From the NCBI GenBank assembly GCA_002493005.1, contig DKXL01000008.1, positions 1 through 64,000 on the forward strand: a DNA stretch of 64,000 nucleotides, in the 5' to 3' direction. Positions 51,891 through 61,220 of this stretch are shown here, piece after piece. The position numbers and the translations under genes were made by a program. The stretch is from Ruminococcaceae bacterium UBA7127 (GTDB lineage: Bacteria > Bacillota > Clostridia > Oscillospirales > Acutalibacteraceae). Each line of letters starts with the position of its first letter. Within the stretch, counting starts at the first letter, position 1. The notes beneath the pieces are model-generated. The model did no database searches. It was not told the DNA's origin and saw only the letters and a list, made by a program, of their open reading frames with translations.

Positions 51891-53120
51891 ATGAGCAGAA
51901 GAGTAGTAGTAACAGGTATGGGTGCAGTCTCGCCTGTCGGCAATGACGTGCCCACAATGTGGAAAAATATGATTGACGGTGTTTGCGGTATTGAAACTAT
52001 TACCGAGTTTGATACAAGCGATTTAAAGGTGCACATTGCAGGCACAGTCAAGAATTTTGAACCTGAAAAATACATAGAAAAAAGAGAGATAAGAAAGCTT
52101 GACCTTTATTCACAGTACGCAATCGCGGCGGCTCAGCAGGCTGTTGACGACAGCGGAATAATCGGTAAGATTGACGAAAATCGCTTTGGTGTGTACATCG
52201 GTGCAGGCATCGGCGGACTCAAAACTTTTGTAAAAAATACGGTTGCAATGGAAAAGGGCGGCGCAAAAAAGGTTTCTCCGTTCTTTATCCCTATGATGAT
52301 AGGCAACATTGCGACAGGTAATGTTGCAATCAGATTTAACGCAAAGGGAGCGTCGCTTTCTGTTATGAGTGCATGCGCAACAGGCACAAACTCAATCGGT
52401 GAGGCTTTTCACTGCATTAAGGACGGCTATGCCGACGCTATTATTGCAGGCGGTACAGAGGCTGTTATTGACCCTCTGACTATTGCAGGCTTTCAAAATA
52501 TAAAGGCTTTGTCAACCTGTGCGGATCCAAAGAAGGCTTCGCGTCCGTTTGATAAAAACCGTGACGGCTTTATTATGGGCGAGGGCGCAGGAATGCTTGT
52601 GCTTGAAGAGTACGAGCACGCTGTTGCAAGAGGTGCCAAGATTTATGCTGAGCTTTCCGGTTACGGCAATACCTGTGACGCTCACCACGTTACTGCTCCG
52701 GACCCTGAGGGTGCAGGACTTGCAAGAGCTATCAAAATAGCTTTTGATGAAGCTTGTGTGTCGGATGACGCTCAGCTTTATATAAATGCTCACGGTACAA
52801 GCACACATCTTAATGATCTTACCGAAACAATGGCGTTCAAGTCTGCACTTGGCGATAAGGCTTATGATGCAAGCATCAGCTCAACAAAGTCGATGACCGG
52901 TCATTTGCTTGGTGCAACAGGTGCAGTTGAGGCGATTGTTGCAGTTATGGCGCTCAATGAAGGTGTTATTCCTCCGACAATTAATCTTGATGAGCCTGAT
53001 GAGGAGCTTGACCTTAACTATACACCAAACAAGGCTGTTAAGCGTGATGTTAATGTTGCGGCTTCAACAAACCTCGGATTTGGCGGTCATGATGCTTGCT
53101 TAGTATTTAAAAAGATTTAA
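51891..53120 (+). CDS. fabF: 3-oxoacyl-ACP synthase II
   Basis: Elongating condensing enzyme. The 409 residues carry the Cys-His-His triad: C162 in VMSACATGTNSIGEA, His in NAHGTSTHLNDLTET and His in STKSMTGHLLGATGAVE. The ATG at 51891 follows GGAGG by five bases; a TTG 12 bases upstream overlaps that site. A fabH for initiation is not in the window. Confidence 0.97.
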   Translation: MSRRVVVTGMGAVSPVGNDVPTMWKNMIDGVCGIETITEFDTSDLKVHIAGTVKNFEPEKYIEKREIRKLDLYSQYAIAAAQQAVDDSGIIGKIDENRFGVYIGAGIGGLKTFVKNTVAMEKGGAKKVSPFFIPMMIGNIATGNVAIRFNAKGASLSVMSACATGTNSIGEAFHCIKDGYADAIIAGGTEAVIDPLTIAGFQNIKALSTCADPKKASRPFDKNRDGFIMGEGAGMLVLEEYEHAVARGAKIYAELSGYGNTCDAHHVTAPDPEGAGLARAIKIAFDEACVSDDAQLYINAHGTSTHLNDLTETMAFKSALGDKAYDASISSTKSMTGHLLGATGAVEAIVAVMALNEGVIPPTINLDEPDEELDLNYTPNKAVKRDVNVAASTNLGFGGHDACLVFKKI

Positions 53121-53138
53121 TTAGAAAGGTTTGCTGTT

Positions 53139-53594
53139 ATGTATAACTTAGATGAAATCAAGGAATTTATTTCTTTATTAGAAAATTCATCTCTTTCTGT
53201 TCTTGAAATCCAGAAAGAGGATGGTTCAAAAATACATATTGAAAAGCCGGTTGCTTCACAACAGATTGCTGTGACTGCTCCTGCTGTACAGACAGCTGTT
53301 CCCACAACTACAGTTGAAACAGCTTCTCCTGTTGCGGCGGATGCTGCTCCTGTTGACAATAGTAAAACCATAAATGCGCCAATCGTCGGTGTATTTTATG
53401 CAGCTTCTGCGCCGGGTGCAGAGCCGTATGTAAGCGTGGGCAAACAGGTTAAGAAGGGCGACACGGTTTGCATTATTGAAGCTATGAAGTGTATGAATGA
53501 AATCGGTGCTGAAGAAAACTGCGAAATCGTTGAAGTTTTGGTTAAGGACGGCGAGCTTGTTGAGTTTGGTCAGCCTTTGTTTAAGATAAAGTAG
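53139..53594 (+). CDS. accB: Biotin carboxyl carrier protein of acetyl-CoA carboxylase
   Basis: A 151-residue carrier: N-terminal helix YNLDEIKEFISLLENS, an Ala/Pro/Val/Thr-rich hinge (about 38-75) and the biotinyl domain with the modified lysine K117 in IEAMKCMNE. It works with AccC and AccD-AccA encoded further on. Confidence 0.96.
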   Translation: MYNLDEIKEFISLLENSSLSVLEIQKEDGSKIHIEKPVASQQIAVTAPAVQTAVPTTTVETASPVAADAAPVDNSKTINAPIVGVFYAASAPGAEPYVSVGKQVKKGDTVCIIEAMKCMNEIGAEENCEIVEVLVKDGELVEFGQPLFKIK

Positions 53595-53604
53595 GGAGGA
53601 CAAT

Positions 53605-54024
53605 ATGAATCAGGAAGAAATTAAGCAGATATTGCCTCACCGTGACAATATGCTTTTGGTTGAAGAGGCTGAAAGTGTTGATGAAAATACTGCAAAGGGG
53701 AGATACACCATTAAGGGTGATGAGTTCTTTTTGCAGGGACATTTTCCGGGCAATCCTGTTGTACCGGGTGTAATCCTGTGTGAAATGATGGGGCAGGCAA
53801 GTTGCTGCTTGCTTGCGGACAAGGTTAAGAATTGCACACCGTATTTTACCAAGATGAATAACGTAAAATTTAAAAATCAGGTAAAACCCGGCGATACGCT
53901 TGAGAGCGTTTGCACGCTGACAAGAAGCAGAGGTGCATTTTACTTTATAGATGCAAAGGGTTATGTTGACGGCAAGCTGTGCGTAAGCGCAGAGCTTTCG
54001 TTTGCATTGGTTGAAAATAAGTAG
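53605..54024 (+). CDS. fabZ: 3-hydroxyacyl-ACP dehydratase
   Basis: Dehydrates beta-hydroxyacyl-ACP to enoyl-ACP. The 139-residue hot-dog-fold protein has ILPHRDNMLLVE, catalytic H46 in GHFPGNPVVPGV and E60 in VILCEMMGQA. It sits between accB and accC, an order common in Firmicutes. Confidence 0.97.
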   Translation: MNQEEIKQILPHRDNMLLVEEAESVDENTAKGRYTIKGDEFFLQGHFPGNPVVPGVILCEMMGQASCCLLADKVKNCTPYFTKMNNVKFKNQVKPGDTLESVCTLTRSRGAFYFIDAKGYVDGKLCVSAELSFALVENK

Positions 54025-54112
54025 CAGCATTACTGTCGGGCAATGAAGGCAATGTATTATGCAGTTCTATCTGCTCGAAGCTAAAAAAGCTAAAATAAAT
54101 GGAAGTGAAAAG

Positions 54113-55471
54113 ATGTTTTCTAAGATATTAATTGCCAACCGAGGTGAAATTGCAGTAAGAATCATTCGTGCCTGTCGTGAGATGGGCATCAGCACAGTTG
54201 CAATTTACTCTGAGGCTGACAAAAATTCACTGCATGTTCAGCTTGCCGATGAAAGCTATTGCGTTGGCGGCAGTCGAGTATCGGACAGCTACCTTAATAT
54301 GCCTGCAATTCTTACTGTTGCAGTCGAAAGCGGCGCACAGGCTATTCATCCCGGATACGGACTTTTGTCAGAAAATGCAAAGTTTGTATCCCTTTGTGAA
54401 CAGTGCAATATAAATTTTATAGGTCCTACATCTGAAATGATTAAACTGCTCGGCGACAAGGACAATGCGCGCAAGACAATGCGTGCTGCGGGCGTACCTG
54501 TTACTCCCGGATGTGACATTGTTGAATCGGTAGAACAGGCAAAAGCAGAGGCAGAAAAAATCGGATTCCCTTTGCTTATCAAGGCTCGTTCGGGCGGCGG
54601 CGGCAGAGGTATTCGCAAGGTTGAATCAATGGAACAATTTGAAGACGCATTTTTGTCAGCGTCAAGTGAGGCTGAGTCTGCATTTGGCGACGGTGCGTGT
54701 TACATAGAGAAGTTTATTCATCCGGTTAAGCACATTGAAATGCAGCTTTTGTGCGACAATTACGGAAACACAATCTGCCTTGGCGAGCGTGAATGTTCAG
54801 TACAGCGCAAAAATCAGAAGATGATTGAAGAAAGCCCAAGCCCTGCGCTTGATGATAAGACGAGAAAGGCTATGATGGCTGCGGCTGTCAAGGCTGCAAA
54901 AGCGGTTAATTATGTAAATGCCGGTACTGTCGAGTTTTTGCTTGACAGAGATAATAACTTCTACTTTATGGAGATGAACACCCGCTTGCAGGTTGAGCAC
55001 GGAGTAACCGAGATGGTAACAGGTCTTGATATTGTTCAGTGGCAAATCAGAATTGCAGCCGGCGCAAAATTAAACCGTACACAAGATAGTATCTTTACAC
55101 ACGGAAATGTTATAGAATGCAGAATTAATGCAGAAAACCCCGAAAAAGGATTCCGTCCGAGTTGTGGAAGAATTTCAAGACTTCACACTCCCGGAGGAGC
55201 ATTTGTCCGTTTTGATACTGCAATTTTTCAGGACTACTTTGTTCCGCCGTATTATGATTCTATGATAGGCAAACTGATTGTTCAGGCGAGAAGCCGTGCA
55301 GAAGCCATAAGAAAGATGAAAATGGCGCTTTCTGAGCTGGTTATCGACGGCATTGATATAAATCGTGACATACTTGCTGAAATTTTGTCTGATGAACAGT
55401 TTGTCAGCGGAGAATATACAACAGATTTTATGATTGAATTTGAAGAAAAGCGTAACAGCAGAAAGAAGTAA
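54113..55471 (+). CDS. accC: Biotin carboxylase subunit of acetyl-CoA carboxylase
   Basis: Carboxylates biotin on AccB using ATP and bicarbonate. The 452-residue ATP-grasp enzyme begins FSKILIANRGEIAVRIIRACREMGI, has the glycine-rich RSGGGGRGIRKVE loop and the EMNTRLQVEHGVTEMVTG active-site segment. The ATG at 54113 lies after GGAAGTG; the in-frame region upstream is not conserved. Confidence 0.97.
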   Translation: MFSKILIANRGEIAVRIIRACREMGISTVAIYSEADKNSLHVQLADESYCVGGSRVSDSYLNMPAILTVAVESGAQAIHPGYGLLSENAKFVSLCEQCNINFIGPTSEMIKLLGDKDNARKTMRAAGVPVTPGCDIVESVEQAKAEAEKIGFPLLIKARSGGGGRGIRKVESMEQFEDAFLSASSEAESAFGDGACYIEKFIHPVKHIEMQLLCDNYGNTICLGERECSVQRKNQKMIEESPSPALDDKTRKAMMAAAVKAAKAVNYVNAGTVEFLLDRDNNFYFMEMNTRLQVEHGVTEMVTGLDIVQWQIRIAAGAKLNRTQDSIFTHGNVIECRINAENPEKGFRPSCGRISRLHTPGGAFVRFDTAIFQDYFVPPYYDSMIGKLIVQARSRAEAIRKMKMALSELVIDGIDINRDILAEILSDEQFVSGEYTTDFMIEFEEKRNSRKK

Positions 55472-55475
55472 TATT

Positions 55476-56342
55476 ATGGATTTATTTTCTTTCCGAAAAC
55501 CTAAAAATGAACTTGAGTCAACTAACGACGAAAACAAGAACGTTCCGTTTGTTCCGCAGGAAATGTGGATAAAATGTCCCAAGTGCAATACGATGCTTTT
55601 GACAACGGATATGCAGGAAAATCTGCATGTTTGCACAAGATGTGATCATCATTTCAGAATGAACGGCAGACAGCGTGTGGAAATGCTTGCGGATGCCGAT
55701 ACATTTGTTGAGCAGGATGCAGAGCTTGAGAGCACAAATATTCTCGATTTTCCGGGATATGATGCAAAGCTCGAAAAGGCAAGACTAAGCGGCAGTAAAG
55801 AAGCTGTCATTTGCGGAGAGTGCAAAATCGGCGGCATTGACTGCGAACTGTGCGTTATGGACAGCGACTTTATGATTGGATCAATGGGCACTGTTACAGG
55901 CGAAAAAATCACACGCGCTTTTGAGTATGCCACCGAAAACAAGCTTCCGATAATTGTATTTACAATTTCGGGAGGGGCAAGGATGCAGGAGGGCATATTG
56001 TCGCTTATGCAAATGGCAAAAACATCAGGTGCGGCAAAGCGCCACAGTGATGCAGGACTTTTGTATATCACCGTACTTACCGATCCGACTACGGGCGGTG
56101 TTACCGCATCATTTGCAATGGAAGGCGATATAATTCTTGCAGAACCCGATACATTAATCGGATTTGCCGGTCAGAGGGTAATTGAGCAGACAATTCGTCA
56201 AAAGCTTCCAAAGGATTTCCAAAAATCAGAATTTTTGCTTCAAAAAGGCTTTATTGATGCAGTTGTCAGCAGAAGTAATTTAAAAAATACATTAGTCAAA
56301 CTGCTCAAATTACATGGCTACAGCGATAAGGGGGCAGAATAA
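55476..56342 (+). CDS. accD: Acetyl-CoA carboxyltransferase, beta subunit
   Basis: With AccA it transfers the carboxyl from biotin to acetyl-CoA. The 288-residue protein has a zinc ribbon (CPKCNTMLL ... CTRCDHHFRMN) and the crotonase-like core with DSDFMIGSMGTVTGEKI, ISGGARMQEGILSLMQMAK and ITVLTDPTTGGVTASFAM. The start is four bases after accC; the stop overlaps the accA start codon. Confidence 0.97.
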   Translation: MDLFSFRKPKNELESTNDENKNVPFVPQEMWIKCPKCNTMLLTTDMQENLHVCTRCDHHFRMNGRQRVEMLADADTFVEQDAELESTNILDFPGYDAKLEKARLSGSKEAVICGECKIGGIDCELCVMDSDFMIGSMGTVTGEKITRAFEYATENKLPIIVFTISGGARMQEGILSLMQMAKTSGAAKRHSDAGLLYITVLTDPTTGGVTASFAMEGDIILAEPDTLIGFAGQRVIEQTIRQKLPKDFQKSEFLLQKGFIDAVVSRSNLKNTLVKLLKLHGYSDKGAE

Positions 56343-57127
56343 TGACGGCTTATGAAAAGTTAATGGCGGCAAGAGATGCAAACAAGCTGACAGCTGTTGA
56401 TTATATTGCCCATATGTTTGGCGACAGCTTTATTGAAATGCACGGTGACCGCCGATATTCAGACGATAAGGCAATTATTGCAGGTCTTGCTATGCTTTAT
56501 GATACACCAATCACTGTTATCGGAATTGAAAAGGGCAGAAATACTAAGGAGCGTGTGGAGCGCAACTTTGGACAGGCTCATCCCGAGGGATACCGCAAGG
56601 CATTAAGACTTATGAAGCAGGCTGAAAAGTTCCATAGACCCGTACTTTGCTTTGTTGACACAAGCGGAGCATATCCCGGCATTGGCGCAGAGGAACGCGG
56701 ACAGGGTCAGGCGATTGCTGAAAATCTTATGGAAATGATGACTCTGAAAACTCCTATTCTCTCGATTGTTATCGGAGAAGGAGGAAGCGGCGGTGCGCTT
56801 GCACTTGCAGTAGCCGACGAGGTGTGGATGATGGAGGACTCTGTTTATTCAGTTATTTCTCCTGAGGGCTGTGCGTCAATCCTTTGGAAAGACAGTACCA
56901 AAGCACCGCAGGCTGCTGAGGCACTAAAAATCACCGCTCAGGATTTGTTTAACCTTGGAGTAATTGAACGTATCGTTCGACAACCAAAGGCTGAAGATAC
57001 AGCTATGTTTGAGAGCTTAAAGCTGCTTGTCAGCAGAACATTCGAGAAGAATCTTGCGTTGACTGATGATGAGCTTACTGCAAATCGCTATGAGCGTTTT
57101 CGCAAAATAGGTAAACCGCTTGATTAA
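56342..57127 (+). CDS. accA: Acetyl-CoA carboxyltransferase, alpha subunit
   Basis: The 261-residue alpha subunit, sharing one base with the accD stop (TAATGA). Core motifs: FIEMHGDRRYSDDKAIIAGLA, RNFGQAHPEGYRKALRLM, FVDTSGAYPGIGAEERGQGQAIAENL and IGEGGSGGALALAVADEVWMM. It lacks part of the N-terminal helical extension of E. coli AccA, as usual in Firmicutes. It ends the operon. Confidence 0.97.
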   Translation: MTAYEKLMAARDANKLTAVDYIAHMFGDSFIEMHGDRRYSDDKAIIAGLAMLYDTPITVIGIEKGRNTKERVERNFGQAHPEGYRKALRLMKQAEKFHRPVLCFVDTSGAYPGIGAEERGQGQAIAENLMEMMTLKTPILSIVIGEGGSGGALALAVADEVWMMEDSVYSVISPEGCASILWKDSTKAPQAAEALKITAQDLFNLGVIERIVRQPKAEDTAMFESLKLLVSRTFEKNLALTDDELTANRYERFRKIGKPLD

Positions 57128-57148
57128 TTTAGAATTTTTTAACATAAC

Positions 57149-57186
57149 AAAATCCGATTAACTCTTAAGAGTTAATCGGATTTTTG
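57149..57186 (+). terminator. Terminator of the fatty-acid operon
   Basis: Perfect inverted repeat of 16 bases (AATCCGATTAACTCTT and its complement), with A run before and TTTTT after; it could also serve the converging minus-strand gene. Confidence 0.92.
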
Positions 57187-57221
57187 ACTTAATATTAATT
57201 TCTAATTAATGCGCTGTCTGA

Positions 57222-58235
57222 TTAATCCAAAAACGGATCATCAAAATCGGCAAGATCAGCATAAAAAGAACAGCTGACAAGTGTTTCGTTATTGCTATTG
57301 GCTGAATCAGGGGAAACAATACCGCTGTCTTCATATGTTAACTCTATAGATTCACAATCTTTTGCTACGGCACAGCTTAGTGTGATTTGCTCAGTTGTAT
57401 CCGGCTTGATTGTAAGTTTAAAGTCATCTGTGCTTTTACCGTTTATTGCGAAAATCTCACAATCATAGAAGTCTTTTTTATCAAACACAGTAAACTGATA
57501 TATATCAAAAATATAGTCGTAGTGTGCAGTGTTTGTTATTTCAAAAACCAAATCAACCTTTTTACAGCCGGCAGGACTTTCAATAAGGCTTTTATCGGTG
57601 TCGTTGAGTTTGCTGATTTTGCAATCAACAAGCCCTACGTCGGTGTGGCTAAGGACTGCTTCTTCGTCCACAGAATACGCATACGGGTCATAATCATTGT
57701 ATGCATCATCATAATCATATGAGTTATAATCATTGTCGGATATGAGTTTTGACGTAAAATTATCAACTATGGATTTATTGTTTGTTAATGATGAGTAGAT
57801 GCTTATTCCGATGCCGATAAGAACGACAACAATTACAAATGCAGTAATCAGAATGGGCATAACTTTATTTTTATTCTTTGGCTTTTGCACCGTGGCAGGT
57901 GGTTGATACGGCGAGCCGCTTTGTCCGTAACCGTTTGAAAATTGCGGTGACGGCGCTGTAGCATTTGGAATAGGAGGCACTGTAGCATTCGGAATATGAG
58001 GCGCCTGGGTTTTAGGCATTTGATTGTTTGCAATATTCATTGTAGGCGGAGCTTGATTAACCTCGTGAAACGGAGGTTGAGGGGAGTTTGTCCGATTTTG
58101 ATATGGATTCTGATATAATTGTCCGTTATCTGCAAATTCTGTGTTTGCGGCGGTCGGTGAAGAATCAGTAATTTTAGTGCCGCACATTGTGCAGAAATTT
58201 CCGCTGTTTTCAAAGCCGCAGTTCGGGCATTTCAT
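57222..58235 (-). CDS. Zinc-ribbon membrane protein with proline-rich linker
   Basis: A 337-residue protein: N-terminal zinc ribbon (CPNCGFENSGNFCTMCG, residues 3-19), a Pro/Asn/Gln-rich cytoplasmic linker (about 28-120), one membrane helix (about 130-150) and an extracytoplasmic domain with Tyr/Asp-rich start (NDYNSYDYDDAYNDYDPY). The domain's EITNTAHYDYIFDIYQFTVFDKKDFYDCE segment suggests a DUF4352-like immunoglobulin fold. Such zinc-ribbon/membrane proteins are common in Ruminococcaceae and have no assigned role. Confidence 0.78.
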   Translation of the reverse strand: MKCPNCGFENSGNFCTMCGTKITDSSPTAANTEFADNGQLYQNPYQNRTNSPQPPFHEVNQAPPTMNIANNQMPKTQAPHIPNATVPPIPNATAPSPQFSNGYGQSGSPYQPPATVQKPKNKNKVMPILITAFVIVVVLIGIGISIYSSLTNNKSIVDNFTSKLISDNDYNSYDYDDAYNDYDPYAYSVDEEAVLSHTDVGLVDCKISKLNDTDKSLIESPAGCKKVDLVFEITNTAHYDYIFDIYQFTVFDKKDFYDCEIFAINGKSTDDFKLTIKPDTTEQITLSCAVAKDCESIELTYEDSGIVSPDSANSNNETLVSCSFYADLADFDDPFLD

Positions 58236-58437
58236 AAAATCACCTCATTGTATTATAACGTATAATTCATTCTGATTTAATGATATATCAAATTACCTTA
58301 AAAGTCAACACAAAATTATTTTACATTGTATCACAAATGATTGCGCTCAACTTGATTGTGCACAAAATACAAATAAAATCAGCATTATGAGCAGATTTGT
58401 TTATTGTGTGAATTTTTTTGTTTAGCAAAAAACTTTG

Positions 58438-58466
58438 TTGAATTTGACATCGCACTGTTGTATAAT
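58438..58466 (+). promoter_or_regulatory. Promoter of the [FeFe] hydrogenase gene
   Basis: TTGAAT, 17-base spacer, TATAAT, 60 bases before the start codon. The spacer itself contains a TTGACA that is too close to the -10 to be used with it. Confidence 0.75.
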
Positions 58467-58526
58467 TTATGTATAAAACAAAGTTATATGGTTTTGTCTG
58501 CAAATATAAATGAAAGGAAGATTCAG

Positions 58527-60065
58527 TTGAGAGGACTTTATTCATCAAAAACAAAAATTCGACACCAGATTTTTACTGAGGTTGCAAGATTTGCATATGA
58601 GGGCGGCGACTACTCAAAATTTGAAGCTCTCCCATACAAAATTATTCCAGGTGAAATTTCTACATACAGGGAAAGCGTCTTTCTTGAACGTGCGATTGTA
58701 GGAGAAAGACTGCGCCTTGCAATGGGACTTCCTTTGCTTCCTGCCGACAGACAAGCGCCTATTTCAACAGGTGTTGAAGAAAGTATGATAGATGAAAAGG
58801 TATATGATCCGCCGCTTGTAAATATTATTAAGTTTGCCTGTCACAGTTGCCCCGAAAAGCGCGTGTTTGTCAGTGATGGTTGCCAGGGCTGCCTTGAGCA
58901 TCCGTGTACTGAGGTGTGCTCAAAAAATGCAATTTCAATAGTTGACGGCAAGTCATATATTGACCAGAGCAAATGTGTTAAGTGCGGAAAGTGTAAAAGT
59001 GCCTGCCCGTATAATGCCATCATCAAGCAGGAACGCCCTTGTGCGGCGGCGTGCGGAATGAAGGCTATTCACAGCGACGACCACGGCAGAGCAGAAATTG
59101 ACTACGACAAGTGTGTTTCTTGCGGTATGTGCCTGGTAAGCTGTCCGTTTAGTGCGATTGTTGATAAAAGCCAGATTTTCCAGACAATAATGGCTATAAA
59201 CAGCGATACTCCTGTATATGCGGCGGTTGCTCCTGCTATTGCAGGTCAGTACAAGGGGCTTCCTTCAAATAAAATGAGAAATGCATTTAAGGCACTGGGC
59301 TTTGCGGATGTTGTTGAGGTTGCGGTCGGAGCAGACCTTTGCACCGTTGAAGAAGCAAAAGATTTTATGGCTGAAGTGCCCGAAAAACAGCCTTTTATGG
59401 CTACATCATGCTGTCCGGCGTGGAGTATGATGGCAAAGAAGAACTTTCCGACTATTGCCTCTAACATATCAATGGCACTAACGCCAATGGTGCTTACGGG
59501 AAGACTTACAAAGCAGCAGTATCCGGGATGCAGGGTTGTATTTATCGGACCTTGTGCGGCTAAAAAGCTTGAGGCAAGCCGCAGAACAATTCGCAGTGAT
59601 ATTGACTTTGTTCTTACATTTGAAGAGGTTGCAGGAATGTTTGATGCAAAGGGCGTTGATTTTTCTGCCCTTGAAGTTGACGAAAAACCTCTTACATTCT
59701 CAAGTGCAGACGGCAGAGGCTTTGCTGTAAGCGGCGGTGTTGCAAAAGCCGTAGTAAATGCAATTTCTCAGCTTGATCCTGAGCGTGAGGTTAAGGTAGC
59801 TAATGCTCAGGGACTGGACGAATGTGCAAAATTGCTCAGAATGGCAAAAGCCGGTAAATATGACGGCTATCTGCTTGAGGGTATGGCTTGTCCGGGCGGA
59901 TGCGTTGCCGGTGCAGGTACGATTAATATGCCTGACAAATCGGCTATGGAGGTACTCAAGAGCAAAAAAGAATCCAAATTTGAGGCTTCAATAGAAACAC
60001 CGTATATCGATCAGCTGTCAACTCTTGAAAATATGTACAATGAATTTGACAGAGATAATGAGTAA
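58527..60065 (+). CDS. Monomeric [FeFe] hydrogenase with ferredoxin-like domains
   Basis: Combines protons and ferredoxin electrons into hydrogen, discharging fermentation reductant; cytoplasmic. The 512 residues contain an N-terminal region with a Cys cluster (CHSCPEKRVFVSDGCQGCLEHPCTEVC, about 105-131), two [4Fe-4S] motifs (CVKCGKCKSACP, 150-161; CVSCGMCLVSCP, 196-207) and the H-cluster domain. H-cluster motifs are L1 TSCCPAW (293-299), L2 GPCAAKKLE (341-349) and L3 EGMACPGGCVAGAG (451-464), which supply four Cys ligands (C296 or C295, C343, C455, C459). GPC in L2, instead of MPC, and the preceding cluster pattern suggest the group B subfamily. I chose TTG at 58527, seven bases after AAGGAA; upstream in-frame codons have no family similarity. 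The hydE/F/G maturases are not here. Confidence 0.92.
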   Translation: MRGLYSSKTKIRHQIFTEVARFAYEGGDYSKFEALPYKIIPGEISTYRESVFLERAIVGERLRLAMGLPLLPADRQAPISTGVEESMIDEKVYDPPLVNIIKFACHSCPEKRVFVSDGCQGCLEHPCTEVCSKNAISIVDGKSYIDQSKCVKCGKCKSACPYNAIIKQERPCAAACGMKAIHSDDHGRAEIDYDKCVSCGMCLVSCPFSAIVDKSQIFQTIMAINSDTPVYAAVAPAIAGQYKGLPSNKMRNAFKALGFADVVEVAVGADLCTVEEAKDFMAEVPEKQPFMATSCCPAWSMMAKKNFPTIASNISMALTPMVLTGRLTKQQYPGCRVVFIGPCAAKKLEASRRTIRSDIDFVLTFEEVAGMFDAKGVDFSALEVDEKPLTFSSADGRGFAVSGGVAKAVVNAISQLDPEREVKVANAQGLDECAKLLRMAKAGKYDGYLLEGMACPGGCVAGAGTINMPDKSAMEVLKSKKESKFEASIETPYIDQLSTLENMYNEFDRDNE

Positions 60066-60089
60066 AATTAAATTTAATATATAACATAA

Positions 60090-60148
60090 AAGAGTAGTTT
60101 GTGAACGGTCTTGATTATAAAGACGTCGGCAAACTACTCTTATTGTTT
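60090..60148 (+). terminator. Terminator of the hydrogenase gene
   Basis: AAGAGTAGTTTG / CAAACTACTCTT with a long loop of 28 bases that holds a smaller hairpin (GTCTT / AAGAC), followed by ATTGTTTT. Confidence 0.8.
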
Positions 60149-60167
60149 TAAGCTTAAATATTGATTT

Positions 60168-61184
60168 TTAATTAACACTGATAAGCGGTGAAAATCCGCT
60201 TGAATCAGCTTTGTCGGCGGTTGCGATGTATTCAATCGCCTTGCCGCAGCCCGTTATAACACAATCAGCGGCAGCCTTGTGAACCCTTACCTTGAGCTTT
60301 GTGGCTTCGCTTATCATTCTTGCAAATCCTGTCAGCTTTGCAAGACCTCCGGTCAGAATAATTCCGTCAGAATAAATATCTCCTATAAGTTCGGGAGGAG
60401 TACTTTCAAGTACATCTTTAATAGCTGTTACAATTTCAAGCGCTGTTTCCTCAATAACAGGTTTTATCTCGGCATATCCAACCTCAACAAATCTCGGAAG
60501 TCCGCTTACGGCATCTCTGCCCTTGACCTTAAATGTCTTTGGTTCAACGGGAACTTTAACACAGCCAACCTCTTTTTTGCACGCTTCAGCCATATTTGTT
60601 CCGATGATAAGGTTGTACTTTTTGCGAATATATTTTACAATTTCGTCATCCATTGCGGCGCCTGCGTGTTTAACGCTTTTGCATACCGATATTCCGCCCA
60701 GTGACAGAACTGCAATGTCGGCAGTACCGCTTCCGATGTCGGCAATCAAAACACCGTGAGGCCCCATAATATCAATGCCGCATCCAAGCGAGGCTGCTTT
60801 AGGGCTTTCGATAAGGTATACCTTGCGAACGCCGATTGAACTGACAGCATTTACAACAGCACGTTTTTCAACCTCAGTAACGTCACAGGGAATAGAAGTC
60901 ACAACTCTCGGCATCACGATTTTTGCGGTACAAACCTCTTTGAGAAGAATTGCAACCATATCTTCAACAAGTTCAGGCTGAGCGATAACTCCTCCGTCAA
61001 GAGGATGCATTGCCCGTATTCCGGCAGGAGTTTTTCCAATCATTTTGTATGCTTCGTCACCGACAGCGTATATTTCGCCTGTATCAACGTCAAAGGTCAC
61101 AACGCTTGCCTCATTAAGCACAATGCCCTTGTTTTCTAAAAATACCCTTGTTCTGTCAGAACCCAAATCTATTGCTATATCCAT
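60168..61184 (-). CDS. MreB-like actin-family protein
   Basis: A 338-residue actin/Hsp70-fold protein that polymerises under the membrane to direct wall synthesis. Nucleotide loops: DIAIDLGSDRTRVFL (phosphate 1), LIADIGSGTADIAVLSLGGI (phosphate 2) and GIILTGGLAKLTGFARMI (adenosine). It carries MreB features such as GKTPAGIRAMHPLDGGVIA and SIGVRKVYLIESPKAASLG. No mreC or mreD adjoins, so it may be a second MreB/Mbl-type paralogue. GGAGCGA precedes the start; comF lies 36 bases upstream on the same strand. Confidence 0.92.
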   Translation of the reverse strand: MDIAIDLGSDRTRVFLENKGIVLNEASVVTFDVDTGEIYAVGDEAYKMIGKTPAGIRAMHPLDGGVIAQPELVEDMVAILLKEVCTAKIVMPRVVTSIPCDVTEVEKRAVVNAVSSIGVRKVYLIESPKAASLGCGIDIMGPHGVLIADIGSGTADIAVLSLGGISVCKSVKHAGAAMDDEIVKYIRKKYNLIIGTNMAEACKKEVGCVKVPVEPKTFKVKGRDAVSGLPRFVEVGYAEIKPVIEETALEIVTAIKDVLESTPPELIGDIYSDGIILTGGLAKLTGFARMISEATKLKVRVHKAAADCVITGCGKAIEYIATADKADSSGFSPLISVN

Positions 61185-61220
61185 AAAATCGCTCCTGATT
61201 ATTATAAATTTTAATGTTAT

